In this document: piece by piece, positions 38,101 to 50,100 of the stretch | Layout of the letters: each line of letters starts with the position of its first letter | Numbering within the stretch: the stretch's first letter is position 1 | Source: Anthopleura xanthogrammica | Lineage: Eukaryota; Cnidaria; Anthozoa; Actiniaria; Actiniidae | Direction: 5' to 3' | NCBI GenBank assembly: GCA_964019055.1 | Contig: OZ025210.1 | Span: 5,847,547-5,911,546 of the forward strand | Length of the DNA: 64,000 bases | Program-made: the position numbers and the translations under genes | The notes under the pieces: generated by a model | The model's input: the letters and a program-made list of their open reading frames with translations, nothing else | What the model was told of the DNA's origin: nothing | The model's database searches: none

Positions 38101-39104
38101 ATACTAGACTAATATTTATACTAGACTAATATTTATACTAGACTAATATTTATACAAGACTAATATTTATACTAGACTAATATTTATACTAGACTAATAT
38201 TTATACAAGACTAATATTTATACTAGACTAATATTTATACTAGACTAATATTTATACTAGACTAATATTTATACTAGACTAATATTTATACTAGACTAAT
38301 ATTTATATAGACTAATATTTATACTAGACTAATATTTATACTAGACTAATATTTATACTAGACTAATATTTATACTAGACTAATATTTATATAGACTAAT
38401 ATTTATACTAGACTAATATTTATACTAGACTAATATTTATACTAGACTAATATTTATACAAGACTAATATTTATACAAGACTAATATTTATACTAGACTA
38501 ATATTTATACTAGACTAATATTTATACAAGACTAATATTTATACTAGACTAATATTTATACTAGACTAATATTTATACTAGACTAATATTTATACAAGAC
38601 TAATATTTATACTAGACTAATATTTATACTAGACTAATATTTATACTAGACTAATATTTATACAAGACTAATATTTATACTAGACTAATATTTATACTAG
38701 ACTAATATTTATACTAGACTAATATTTATATAGACTAATGGATTTATGTGTCTGTCTTTCAGCGCCTCCCTGTCCTAAGCCACAGTTCCATGTACCTGAA
38801 GAAACCCATCACAGAAGGTATGTATCTAGTTATCTTATCTTGATAAAATGATGATGATTCAGTGTAATGGCAATGGTTGATGATGGTGATAATGAGGACG
38901 ATGATGATGATGACGACGATGTTGACGGTGATGATGATGATGATGACAATGGTGATGATGATGATGGTGTTGACCGTGAGGTGATGATGATGACGACAAT
39001 GATGATGGTAATGGTAATGGTGTTGACGGTGGTGGTGGTGATGGTGGTGATTATTATGATGATTATGATGATGATGATGGTGGTGGTGGTGGTGGTGGTG
39101 ATTA

Positions 39105-39138
<34 letters not shown>

Positions 39139-39266
39139 GGTGATTATGATGATGATGATGATGATGATGGTGGTGATGATTATGATGATGATGATGATGA
39201 TGATGGTGGTGGTGATGATGATTATGATGATGATGATGGTGGTGATGATGATGATGGTGGTGATGA

Positions 39267-39300
<34 letters not shown>

Positions 39301-42300
39301 GGTGGTGGTGATGATGATGATGATGATGATGGTGATGGTGGTGATGATGATGATGGTGATGGTGGTGATGATTATGAAGATGGTGTTAACGAAGGCAAAT
39401 TTCACGAGCTGCTGGAAAAAAGGCCCAAGACACGCGATGCAAAGTTATAAATTATAACTGCTTCTCTCCAACCGAACTACTAGTGTCACGCATCAAACCT
39501 GACCCTTTATAGCTTACCTGTATTCAAAATGTGCTCTTATTTAGTTACATATTTCCTTCTTTTATAATATTTTTTTTGCTTTGTTTTAGTATTTCTATGA
39601 AGGAATTAACTTCACGATTGACAAGAAAAGGAACGAAAGAGCGCTACAGCTCAGTAAGTATACTAAAGAAACTCTGGGGTTCCACAGAGCTCTAATGTTG
39701 GACCCTTCAATCGTTGGGTTACATCTCTAACTGATCATAGGCATTTGCAGAGCTCTAGCTTTGTTCTCCTGCGAAATAACTAATTTTGACAGAGCTTGGT
39801 TTCTCGTCTTAAAACATAGAAGTTCTACAGGGCTCTTTTTTTGTTTTCTTCTCGTTCGTTTGCTTCTCCACCAAACTGACCAGAATTTCTTTTCTCTAAT
39901 CATTCTTCCAGAGACATCCTCCTTTTAACGAAAACCAGGACAATCAGGACTTCTTAAATGAAACCAACGTGTCGTACGTCAATGCACAAGCTGTGAATGA
40001 GCATGCGCAGTCAGCAATATACGATAATGTAGCTTCTGTCGATACATCTGTACAGGGCTGGGAAATACCGCGAGAAAGAGTCCGAATTGAAAAGATTATC
40101 GGAAAAGGAGCTTTCTGTCAAGTTGCTAAAGCATTTGTCGAGGGGATCGGAACTGTGGCTGTGAAAATGATCAGGGGTAAGGCGAAGGCACCATACCTCT
40201 ATGGTCTTAGACGGAGTACATTCCTTTGAGTATTATTTCTCTCTCTTAAAATAAAGATATAGCGAAACTAGGCCTAGAGTAGCTGCAAAAATCATCACTA
40301 GTAGGACAGAAGACAAGCTAACGATTTTCTTGTTTCTAGTATGTTTGTCAGTTAATGGAACGTCGGAAGCAGGTGCAACCAGGTTTCTGGGTATCCATTC
40401 TTTGTCACATTGGGAATATAGTATGCATGGTTTATCGTCTTTTTTCCTTTCAGACAAGAATGGAAAAGAATTAAATCGCAAAGACCTGTTAGCAGAGTAC
40501 GACCTATTACAACACCTTGGTCAACATCCTAATGTTGTGCTGGTGTTAGGTGGTGTAACGATAACAGGTGTGGACATGGGATGTTTGAAATAAGTTTATA
40601 TACAGCAGTGTCGACCTCTTGCACGTGACGTCAATACAGCTCAATTTGGAGGACAAAACAAAAGAATTTCAGTCTCCTGAGAATTGGAACCTATTGTTTT
40701 GTCCTCCAAATTGAGCTGCATTCCGACGTGCTGCAAGGGGTCTATACCAACTTTCGTATTTCATTGATATCATTCCTTTATATCTATTTTGTAATGATGT
40801 ATAATTTATGAAGTACCAGCCATAATAAGCAGACGTAGGTTAAAATAAAAAAGACATTTTTTCCCTCGTCAGATCCAATTATGGTCCTATTTGAGTATGT
40901 CCCGTACGGTGATCTGCTGGGCTATTTACGAAGGAGCCGCGGGCTCAACGATACATATTATAATGACCCGGATGAGAAGCCTTCCAGCTCATTAACGTCG
41001 CAACAGTTGATTAGATTTTCACGAGAAATTGCTGAAGGAATGGCCTTCCTTTCTGGGAAAAAAGTAAGTTGCTTTACTTTTTAATCAAATGCGCTTTGAC
41101 CTCAGTTATCTTACAGCAGAAATGTTCTATTTTTCTGGCAGATTGTTCATCGAGATCTCGCTGCTCGTAATGTTCTTGTTTGTCAAGGAGAGATGTGTAA
41201 AATAACTGACTTTGGAATGGCGAGGGATGTGACCAACGACGATATTTACCAAAAAAGATCCAGGGTAAGCCAAATAATACTGTAGTTTCCCCCGCAGCCG
41301 TTTTGAGCGGTGTCGAAGTAGAGAAAGGAATACAGTTCAAATGCGAACAGCCGTTTGTTAGAGGGAGCTTTGCTTGACGACACGAAAAACAGCTACGGGT
41401 GAGACTAAAGGCGAGACACACGATGCGATTTTTCACGCGACGTTGCATGTTACGTCGCAAAAACTACATCGCACCGTGTGACCACCCGTGCGACGTTTCC
41501 TCACACTGTGAGGTTCGTCTTGCATGACGCCGCAAAATTGAACTCGTTTCTTCTTTTTGCAACGTCGCACGGGTGGTCACACTGTGCGATCCCTAATTTT
41601 TGCAACGTCCGTCGCATGCAACGTTGCATGAAAAATCACATCGTGTGTTTGCGCCTTAACTATACTGCTGCTACTCTTATGGATATCGGATATTATCATA
41701 TTATTGCTGTATAACTGTTGTAACTCACTGTGCACTTTTCGTATAAGGGTCGCCTTCCTGTGAAATGGACAGCATACGAAGCACTATTATATGGTCTTTA
41801 TACGACGCAGAGTGATGTGTAAGTTCGTTAGTACTTTATTTCTTGGACACAGTAAGGAATTAAGGCAGTACCTAATTATTCTGGTACACGCTGTTCGCAA
41901 CGTTGCAGAAGTTTCTACACACGGTCCTAAATCTATTCTAAACATTTCATAGTGAAGCGAAATCTTGAAATCTGTCCTTGTCAGAGCCTGCGCTTCTACA
42001 AGACTTGTGATCACGACAAGAAACATGTACAAAGGACTCTGGATGAATCCAACTACCATTCTGATTGGCTAATATAGCCATCAAAAGGATGTCAAACCCT
42101 TGATTCAAGCAGACCTTCGTTTCTTGGCGAAGATCAAGATCGAGTAACGGCTTTTAGAGAGATTGTGGTTAATGATTTTGGAATAATCTTTTTTCTGAAT
42201 TTCAGATGGAGTTATGGGATTGTTCTTTATGAAATATTTACCATAGGTATTTAAACATTTTATTTTGCAATTTTTTAGTTCGGCAAGCAGTGAGCAGTTT

Positions 42301-43422
42301 GGCAGGAAAGTAGACACGTCTACACACAATGCTATTAATGCGCATCCCCGTATACAATATTCAGCGGGAATTTAAACGCCTCTAAACTCGATGCTGTGAT
42401 TACACACGTTAATGCTAATGCGCATTGATGCCCATTCGCATTTTTGTCCGGATTCTAGACGCGTCTACACACAATGCTGTTAAGGCGCATACCCATATTA
42501 TGTCTTTTGGCGGGAAGTCCTAGACGCGTCTGCACACAATGCTGTTAATGCGCATGCCCATATGTCTTTTGGTGGAAAGTCCTAGACGCGTCTATACACA
42601 GAATTTCTTTCTCCTTTATTCACGGCTAACAGTGAACATTTCTCTATGTATGTCAGGCGGTTGTCCTTATCCTAGTAAAGATGGTCGTCTTCTTGCTCAG
42701 GTTATACAGAGTGGATACAGAATGCCTAAGCCCAAACATGTAGACAAAGAAATGTAAGGATAATATTAACAATAATTAGTAATAGATTTGTGATATTATG
42801 AGTTATAGATAATTAAATTTGGTAATATTGTTGTTTCCAGATATGCTTTAATGTCAGAATGTTGGAGAACTGAGCCAGAAAGAAGACCGACATTTGATGA
42901 CGTCGTCAAGACGTTAAAACGACTGGAGCGTCATCCTAAGGTTCGTTATATCATGACGTCATGTACTACCATTACCAGAATCCCTTGCACACTTTCTTTT
43001 GTTCAGTTAATTAGCACCAATTGTCTTCGATAGACCCCTTGCGACACTTCGGAATGCAGCTAAATTTGGAAGACAAAACAAACGAATTTCAATCTCCAGA
43101 AAATTGGAAACCTATCGTTTTGTCTTCCAAATTGAGCTGCATTCCGAAGTGCCGCTAGGGATCTATTCTCATGAAGGGGATCTAATAACAAGAAAGAAAA
43201 TTCGCGAAGCATCCTGGTATTGGTAGTAAAATGACGTCACTATTTCAACATCCTATGGACTAATAATAAAACCACAGTCTCGTTTTCATGTTAAGGCGTG
43301 GTTACCTTTCAAGATGGCGGCGCTGTGATTTTACTTTAATACATTATGTTTATGCTCCACAGAACCACATATTTATGAATCAGTATGAGAAAAACTTGTA
43401 TGAAAACCTTGACGATTTATGA
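32184..43422 (+). CDS. RTK1: receptor tyrosine kinase, 3 Ig + FN3 + TM + kinase
   Basis: Exons: 32184-32250 (signal), 33401-33430 (inferred, 10 codons), 34081-34329 (Ig1), 34836-35093 (Ig2), 35660-35908 (Ig3), 36428-36730 (FN3), 37031-37063, 37423-37521 (TM), 38763-38817, 39590-39653, 39912-40176, 40454-40567, 40873-41063, 41142-41264, 41748-41818, 42206-42246, 42657-42753, 42841-42940, 43363-43422. All phases agree; 822 aa. Kinase: Gly loop GKGAFCQV (~533), Lys in VAVK, Glu in [16 protein letters not shown] (~662), DFG (~682), VKWTAYEAL (AYE where many kinases have APE), [19 protein letters not shown]. The hinge is followed by a short insert ([14 protein letters not shown]). Juxtamembrane YVNA and YDNV and a C-terminal YENL fit the pYxN pattern bound by Grb2-type SH2 domains. 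Kinase resembles the FGFR/RET/Tie/VEGFR group, without clear orthology; ligand unknown. The 33401 exon is the least certain. Confidence 0.85.
33811..33975 (-). mobile_element. tRNA-derived SINE, reverse orientation
   Basis: Read on the - strand it has an A box (GCGTAGTGGTAGTGAACTCG), a B-box-like GGGTCGATTCGG and the TTTGTTAGGTCTCTCCCT body shared with 25299-25450. In an RTK1 intron, upstream of the Ig1 exon. Confidence 0.65.
36149..36344. mobile_element. Inverted-repeat element of the GGCGGATCC family
   Basis: Starts AGTGGCGGATCCGG and ends CCTGGATCCGCAACTG, with a poly-G stretch inside. Same end motif as the elements at 52012 and 54729. In the intron before the RTK1 FN3 exon. Confidence 0.55.
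37804..38740. repeat. 17-bp minisatellite, about 55 copies
   Basis: Unit ATACTAGACTAATATTT with two recurring variants (a one-base-shorter ATATAGACTAATATTT and ATACAAGACTAATATTT). It fills the RTK1 intron after the TM exon and stops about 20 bases before the next 3' splice site at 38762. Confidence 0.95.
38838..39380. repeat. GAT/GGT microsatellite
   Basis: A long imperfect run of GATGAT and GGTGGT in the following RTK1 intron, starting about 20 bases after the donor. Open frames of poly-Met/Val/Ile within it are artefacts. Confidence 0.9.
40612..40745. mobile_element. MITE of the AGACCCCTT family (RTK1 intron)
   Basis: Arms GCTCAATTTGGAGGACAAAA and TTTTGTCCTCCAAATTGAGC are perfect inverted copies. 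The outer ends (GACCTCTTGCACGTGACGTC and GACGTGCTGCAAGGGGTC) are also nearly inverted. About 134 bp, no coding capacity. Confidence 0.75.
41404..41655. mobile_element. MITE with ~40-bp inverted ends (RTK1 intron)
   Basis: Left AAGGCGAGACACACGATGCG continuing ATTTTTCACGCGACGTTGCA pairs with right TGCAACGTTGCATGAAAAAT and CACATCGTGTGTTTGCGCCTT. The inner part repeats TGCGACG/ACCACCCGTG strings, also inverted. About 250 bp. Confidence 0.7.
42310..42600. repeat. Degenerate tandem repeat in RTK1 intron
   Basis: Three to four copies of a unit beginning TAGACGCGTCTACACACAAT and containing GCTGTTAATGCGCATGCCCA. The last two full copies are about 75-80 bp long; the first ones are diverged. Confidence 0.65.
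43031..43165. mobile_element. MITE of the AGACCCCTT family (RTK1 last intron)
   Basis: Same structure as 40612-40745: TAGACCCCTTGCGACACTTC at the left, GAAGTGCCGCTAGGGATCTA at the right, inner arms GGAAGACAAAACAAACG and CGTTTTGTCTTCCAAATTG. Confidence 0.75.
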
Positions 43423-43677
43423 TGACGTTAGCGTTCCCAGGATGCACAGCGGCGACAAAAGCTTGAATTTTATTAGATGGTAAAAAATGCAAGGTGTAAT
43501 TACCTACACAAAAGTCAAAATGGAGGACTTTTATATTTTGAATTATATATATATATATTAAATATAACTATAATTTTTAAAGAATTATTAATTGCTGTTA
43601 AATATTTTGGAAGCCGAATTATGATGATGAGCAATCAAACGCAGCCATCTTGGATATGCGGTTGGGAGGCAATTACA

Positions 43678-43818
43678 GTGGTGGATTTAGGGGGTGGTCA
43701 CACGGCGCCCGTGACCCTCCCTATTTCTAGCTTGGAATTAGTTGGTTAGTATAGCAAAAGGTGCATCTTTTTGATTTTGTGACACCCCCTACCTAAAATC
43801 CTAGATCCAGCCCAGAAT
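43678..43818. mobile_element. Degenerate element of the GGCGGATCC family
   Basis: GTGGTGGATTTAGGGGGTGG on the left and CCTAGATCCAGCCC on the right are imperfect inverted copies of the family ends. Located just downstream of RTK1. Confidence 0.4.
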
Positions 43819-43819
43819 T

Positions 43820-44855
43820 TTAACAGGATTGCGACCCTATAAAATAATGAAATATTAACGATATTTATTTTGACTGATAATATTTCGATTAAAGTAAAAT
43901 TATAAAGTAAAAGTGGATTAACTGAAAAAGAAATATATTTTGGTAATGAATCATTTTCTTACTTTCAACTGACCGTTAGACCTCCGGCAAGTCATTCCGC
44001 AAGGAATTGTGGGGAGGATTCTTTAAACTAACACTTCCAGGTGTGTCCAGAAAATAATGTGAGACACGTTTCACATTGGCTAGCGCTGTAATACAGCGAT
44101 TTTAACGGTGAATCTTATCTCATAACCTTACACAAAAGCTGTGTCGTAGTTATTTTTTAAACCAAGTGGGGGTCTGTTAATTTATTGTTTTACCCACCAG
44201 CGACGGCAGTCAGTTGGTATGCAAGGTCGCGTCAAGGGCTAAACAGGAACAGATTTTACAGCACGTTTTGTGGTTCTGTGACCCAGACAACTCTAGTGGC
44301 ACGTCTTCATCTGTTATTTTTGGCTTCCGTCGTGCTGTGAAACCTTAAAATCGTTTAAAAAATTTAAGAAAATTATAGTTCAAATAAATATTTTAGCAAA
44401 TAAAATAATAAAAAATAAAGAAATATTTTAATAAATATTTTAGTAAATAGTTTCTTTATGCTGCTGTTAAGAGAAAGAGACAGAAAAAGAAACAGAGAGA
44501 GAGAGAGAAGAGAAAGATCGAAATGGAAAGAGAGGGAGGGGAGGGGTGGTAGTCCAAGTCTTCCTCGGTACGGTCATACATGAGAGACCAGGAAGCCTGG
44601 GTCGATTGACATTTGCTAAGGGTCAATGAATGGACGTAAAAACTAATAACACGATAGAACCAAACCAAGAATATATCCTAAAAATAGCTTCCACTGTCGA
44701 TTCCTAGGAAAGTGAAAGGACTCTAAAAACACTCCCAAGAATGAAAGCACATTAGAACTCTTAAAAAGGGATGGGAAACCAGCGAATTTGAGTGTCTGAC
44801 AGTTCGAACATCCAAACGACCTACGCGTAGTACTAACCAGTTGCCAAACAACGAG
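43820..44855. other. Intergenic stretch between RTK1 and RTK2
   Basis: AT-rich; contains AATAAA-like clusters near 44395-44430 and a GA-rich tract at 44465-44545. No exon recognised. RTK1 3' UTR and RTK2 promoter must lie here. Confidence 0.4.
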
Positions 44856-44861
44856 CAAGTG

Positions 44862-46946
44862 ATGTTTTGGTTCGAGTACACTTCACTTTTCGTCGGGGTT
44901 CTTTCTTTCTTCATTGGGTCTTCTTCAGGTAATGATATCTAGGATATACATTTAAGCTGGAGTTCTACTTTGGCCTATAATAGCGATGCTAAACTGATGC
45001 TGTACGAAGTTATAGTTGAACTAGCATTGTTCAAAAGAATACTATTCATCCATGCGTTCAACCTCAGTTCTATCGCGTTTATAATGTCATATAACGGTGT
45101 TACTCGCTTACAAAATTTCCCTTCTTGAAGGCTAGAAAAATAATTCGTCAACCAAAAGAAATACGGACAGGAAAAACTTTAATATCAAGTTCAAAAGCGC
45201 TAGCTTTGTTTTGATACGCGAAGCGGTTCGCACACGCCTCCGACGACACTATCATAACAAAAGCTTTTTTCTAGAATGACATTAGAATTTGCATTCCATT
45301 GAAAATAAGCTCGTTTTACCCACAACAACAGAAGAAAAAAAGTCACGAAAATATATTAAGTGGTATTACACATGAAGACTAATAATATATTTAATGAAAG
45401 TTATAAGTGATATATATTCATTTAATTTTTTATATGTTATAAGTGAAATGTCCTTTGACGTATGGATCGGACCATCATCACGCCATCGGAATGACAATAA
45501 TTCTAATTTTTCAAAAATGATTAAATATTATAATTTTGATTAACTTTTCTTGCCAATGAAACGAAGATATTAGGACTAAGATTAGAGCAGTCATAAAGGA
45601 AGTACAAGTGTAAATTAGAAAATTACCGGCGACAATTCGAATAATTGATTTATCTGCTGAAGCATGTACCAACTTTCATAATATTTTTCTATTCTTCGAG
45701 TTTATTGATTTAAACATATTGCAGTTGAACTGTTCTCGATATTATCTGTTACTACTTAGTTTTTCTTTATTCTTGATAATGAATTTGTCGAATGTTCTTG
45801 GGTTTTTTCCCGAAGTAGATCGTTAGCATAAGACTCTTCAATTCCCTTCAGTCAATCCCAGCTCATTCGTTCCTGTTTCAGTTTCTTTTCCTAATCTGAG
45901 AGGTGCAAAAGCAAACGTTCCGGCGTTTCTGATGAAGTTGTTCTGCGGAACTTCTCATTGCGTTTATTTCGGCGATGGGATTGAGCTGGCGACAGCTGTA
46001 GAGATCGATGTTAGTGGGGGAAAAAAGTTGATGAAGTTGATGATCGTGACGATGATGTTTGTTGAGGATGCATGATGTGTTGATGTGATGATATGATGAT
46101 GTAATGACGGTGATGATGATGATGTTGAGGTGATGTTTTTATGTGATGATGGTGATAATGACGGTAATGATGATTATGATGATGATGCTAGCCTGCGTAG
46201 CGGCGCTTTTTCTTTTTTGGGGGGAGGGGAGGGGATGTGCTTGGATTTTTTTAGGGGGAGGGGGTTGGGGGAAAAACCAAAAGCGCCCCTATGCAGGCTA
46301 TGATGATGATGATGCTGATAATGATGTTGAAGTGATGATGATAATGATAATGTTGATAAGGATGATGATGGTGGTAATGATAAGAAAATCATGATGCGAT
46401 TCTTCATTTGCCCATTACGGCATCGCAACCATGTTGGTGCATGATATTTAACGAAAGATTCCTCATTAGCATCATCCTTTGCCAATACCATCAACATGGC
46501 TGCCATGTCTTTGTCATTTGTCATTTGATACCCTTTCAAATGATCAATAACCATCATTACACATGATTACAGGGATCTGCTCCAAGCCTTGTTTTACCAT
46601 GACCCCTTCCAATCCACTACAAGTCTTCGAGGGTGACACGTTTGATATCAGGTGGGAATTCTGGAGCGACAAGTCTATTGTGTCCGCTTCGTGGAAGAAA
46701 TATGATAGCAACGGTAACGTTAGGGAGCTCATCGCCGAACAGAACGGTGGGGGGAGCATAATTTATACGGTGAAATACAAAGACAAGGTGGAGGTTTTTC
46801 AGAAAGTGTCGCTGCGTGTGAAAAACGCCAAGACAAGTGATGCTGGTTGGTATGGATGTGAGCTGAAGTTTAATGGAGTGAGTGGTATACTTATGAACAG
46901 GACGCAGGTACTGGTGGGAGATGGTAAGTACTGATAGCATGGGCCT

Positions 46947-47027
<81 letters not shown>

Positions 47028-47079
47028 GTGATGATGATGGTGATGTTGATGGTGATGATGGTGATGATGATGGTGATGT

Positions 47080-47134
<55 letters not shown>

Positions 47135-50100
47135 GATGATGATGATGATGGTGATGTTGATGGTGATGATGGTGATGATGATGATGATGATGGTGATGAT
47201 GATGTTAATGATGATGATGATGATGAGGTGATGTTTTTATGTGATGAGTTTTAATGACAGTGATGACCAGATAATGACACTGATGATGGTGATGATGACA
47301 ATGATAGTTATCGTGACCATGGTTGATGATGATGATGATGATGATGATGTTGGTAATGATGATAATTGGTCCGGGATAATGATAATAGATAATCTAGAGG
47401 TTACACTAATAATGATACACCACCACCACCATCAATGATGCGATACTTTTATCAGAACGAATAATTTCCCTATCTTCTACAGGTTCGGATTCCGGATCAA
47501 AAGGGTTGAATGGTCGCCATTACTACTGGATCTTCGTCGTTGTTGTCTTCCTTCTCATCGTTCTCGTGTTAATCTACATCTATCTTCAGAGACGAAAACA
47601 ACGTAAGAAATCAGATATAGAACTCTTTAGTTTGGGAACAATTCAATGTTTTCCCATTTCGTACATTTCAGACCACTTGTCATTCCCTACAGTATCATTT
47701 CTTTGTTTAACGGTTGCGCATGAATATGGATAAAACTCAAACAAAGAATCTTATTCTCATGAGAATGGCACGTGGTCTGAAAGGGGAAAATATTACGCTC
47801 AAGGTAAAAAGGTTTATCATGAGCGATTTTGATGGGCGATTTTGTTGTATCTTGCGGTGATTCTGCGGTAAAACTGTTCATCAATATTAACTTCATCCAT
47901 TAGACCATCTTGTCTTTCGTGGTTAGTTTTTCTCGCCACTGTCGTTGACAAGGTCATTGAATTTCAGTCTAACTTTTGTACTTTTGTTTCTTTTCTCATA
48001 GAAAAATTTAAACAAATGAGGTTTGTATTAATGCTTTTAATGAAATTGAAAAAAAAATATTGCTCTATTCTTCGTTTCCACGTAACTTCATCGCCACAAT
48101 GTTGACGCGATTTTCTATTTTCCTTTTTTCTTTTCTTTCATTCTTAACACATTTGCGGCCCCACTAATTTTTTTCTGTTGATCTTTTTAGGGAAAGTCAA
48201 CGAGCTCCCAACGGCAATGTAATAATACACTTGGTAAGTAATGCGCATGCGCCACTGGAATAGTCACCTTGACTGGTCACGTGCAAGATGCTGAAGCAAC
48301 TGTCATCCATGTATACTTGTATCATGAAAAGTTAGAAATAACCTTATACTCACCTCTGACCTTTTTGTATTATAAATTCTTTAGGACAACCTTGATGATG
48401 GATCACACGGCGACGCTGGCGATAACTATCAAGTCATTCCACCGATCGGGACAGATCCCGAATCCCGAGAGTGGGAATGCCCGCGGGACAATATAGTGGT
48501 TGTCAAAGTGATTGGAAAAGGAGCGTTTGGGCTAGTTGCTAAGGGAATTGTACAGATTGGAGAAAAGAGAGAAGATACTATTGTCGCCTTGAAAATGTTG
48601 AAAAGTAAGAAAGTTTTGAAATAATTTAGATGATAGAATTGGTGATATTAAACGTGTACAGCTTTCCATCAATGGGGATTTTGCACACCTTGCGTGACAT
48701 TTCAAATATTGCTTCGCTGGTCCCGAAAATATCATATCTGGAAAGAGCATCCTAAAATTAGTAAATTTTGAAATTTTGAGGGAAATCAAATAAATACGAA
48801 CGAAGTTATGAATTTTTAAAAGTGACCTTTTTTATAAGGAAATGTATGTGGTGGGCAACAGCTTATAGTGACGTCATTATAAAATAACAGAAGTGCCTGC
48901 TCTAAAAAACCTTAGTTGATTCGCACAATTTTGACTGCAACAGACTTTACGTATGTTTTTATCAATGCAGCCAAGTAAATCAGACTTACTAAAGAGATTT
49001 TGTGTTTTGGAACAGAAAATTCGACTGAAGATGATAAAAAAGACTTCTTGGCTGAACTGGAATTGATGAAGACACTCGATTATCATCCTAACGTTATATC
49101 ACTGTATGGATGCGTAACCGCCGAAGGTACCTTAATATTGTTTATAGGGGAGGGGAGGGTACTTGGAGTGTGTATGTGGTTCTGCGCAACAGTAGCCAAA
49201 CTGCATGAGTATCTTTTGTTCGTATTTTATGTAACGAATAGCGCTGTAATCGGAAGGGAATGGGGACATATGCGCGAGAGTAAGATAACAGTTTTACACT
49301 TGATTATGATGAATATGGTGGTGATTTTGATGTCGACATAATGGTGATGATGGTGACCTTAAAGATGATGGCAGTGATGAAAATGCTGTTCTGATACGGG
49401 TGGTGGTGGTAGCGATGATGATATCGATATCGATGTAGATATAATGATAATGATGATGATAATCATGATGATAATGATGACGATGGTGATGATGATGATG
49501 ACGGTAGTGAAGACAAACAATAGGTTCCAATTTTCAGGAGATTAAAATTCTTTTTTTATTCCTCCAAATTGAGCTGCTCTGACGTCACGTGAAAGGGGTC
49601 TATACGGTAGAGATCTTGTGGACGTCAATCAAGGCGTTTCCATGACAGGCATGTGCCCTTGAAAAATTTGTATTTTCCGACATAATTTGTCATGGAAACA
49701 CTTCGAATAACGTCAACCAAAACCTCATTTTGTCACGACGGCAAATTGTGCGATTGACTGAGAATCACTGGAAGTAATAAGAGCAATGATTATTAAACCC
49801 GAAGCACGGGTGGTGTGCACTGCTCTGGAATGCGCCGTGCCGTGCTCGGTGTCGTATGTGAGTAGAATTGTTTGTTGGTTCTCTTCTGGGGATTTTCCGT
49901 CTCCGGATTCTCCGGTTTTCCTCCCTCCTCAAAAAAATGCAACTTCTAAAATCTAATTCGATCTTGGGCTTTCACGTACTTTGGATCCTAGCTCAGTGTC
50001 GTGATTTTCCCATGCTGTGATATATAACAGCCAAAGCTTTAGTAATCGTTACATTCTGTTTTTGTGTGTATGGTTTCTTTAGGGTCGCTTACCAGTCAAG

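Noticed and set aside
38830..39457. Acidic or poly-Ile/Thr, poly-Met/Val proteins in the GAT tracts (also 46947-47231)
   Set aside because: Microsatellite translation in all frames, inside introns.
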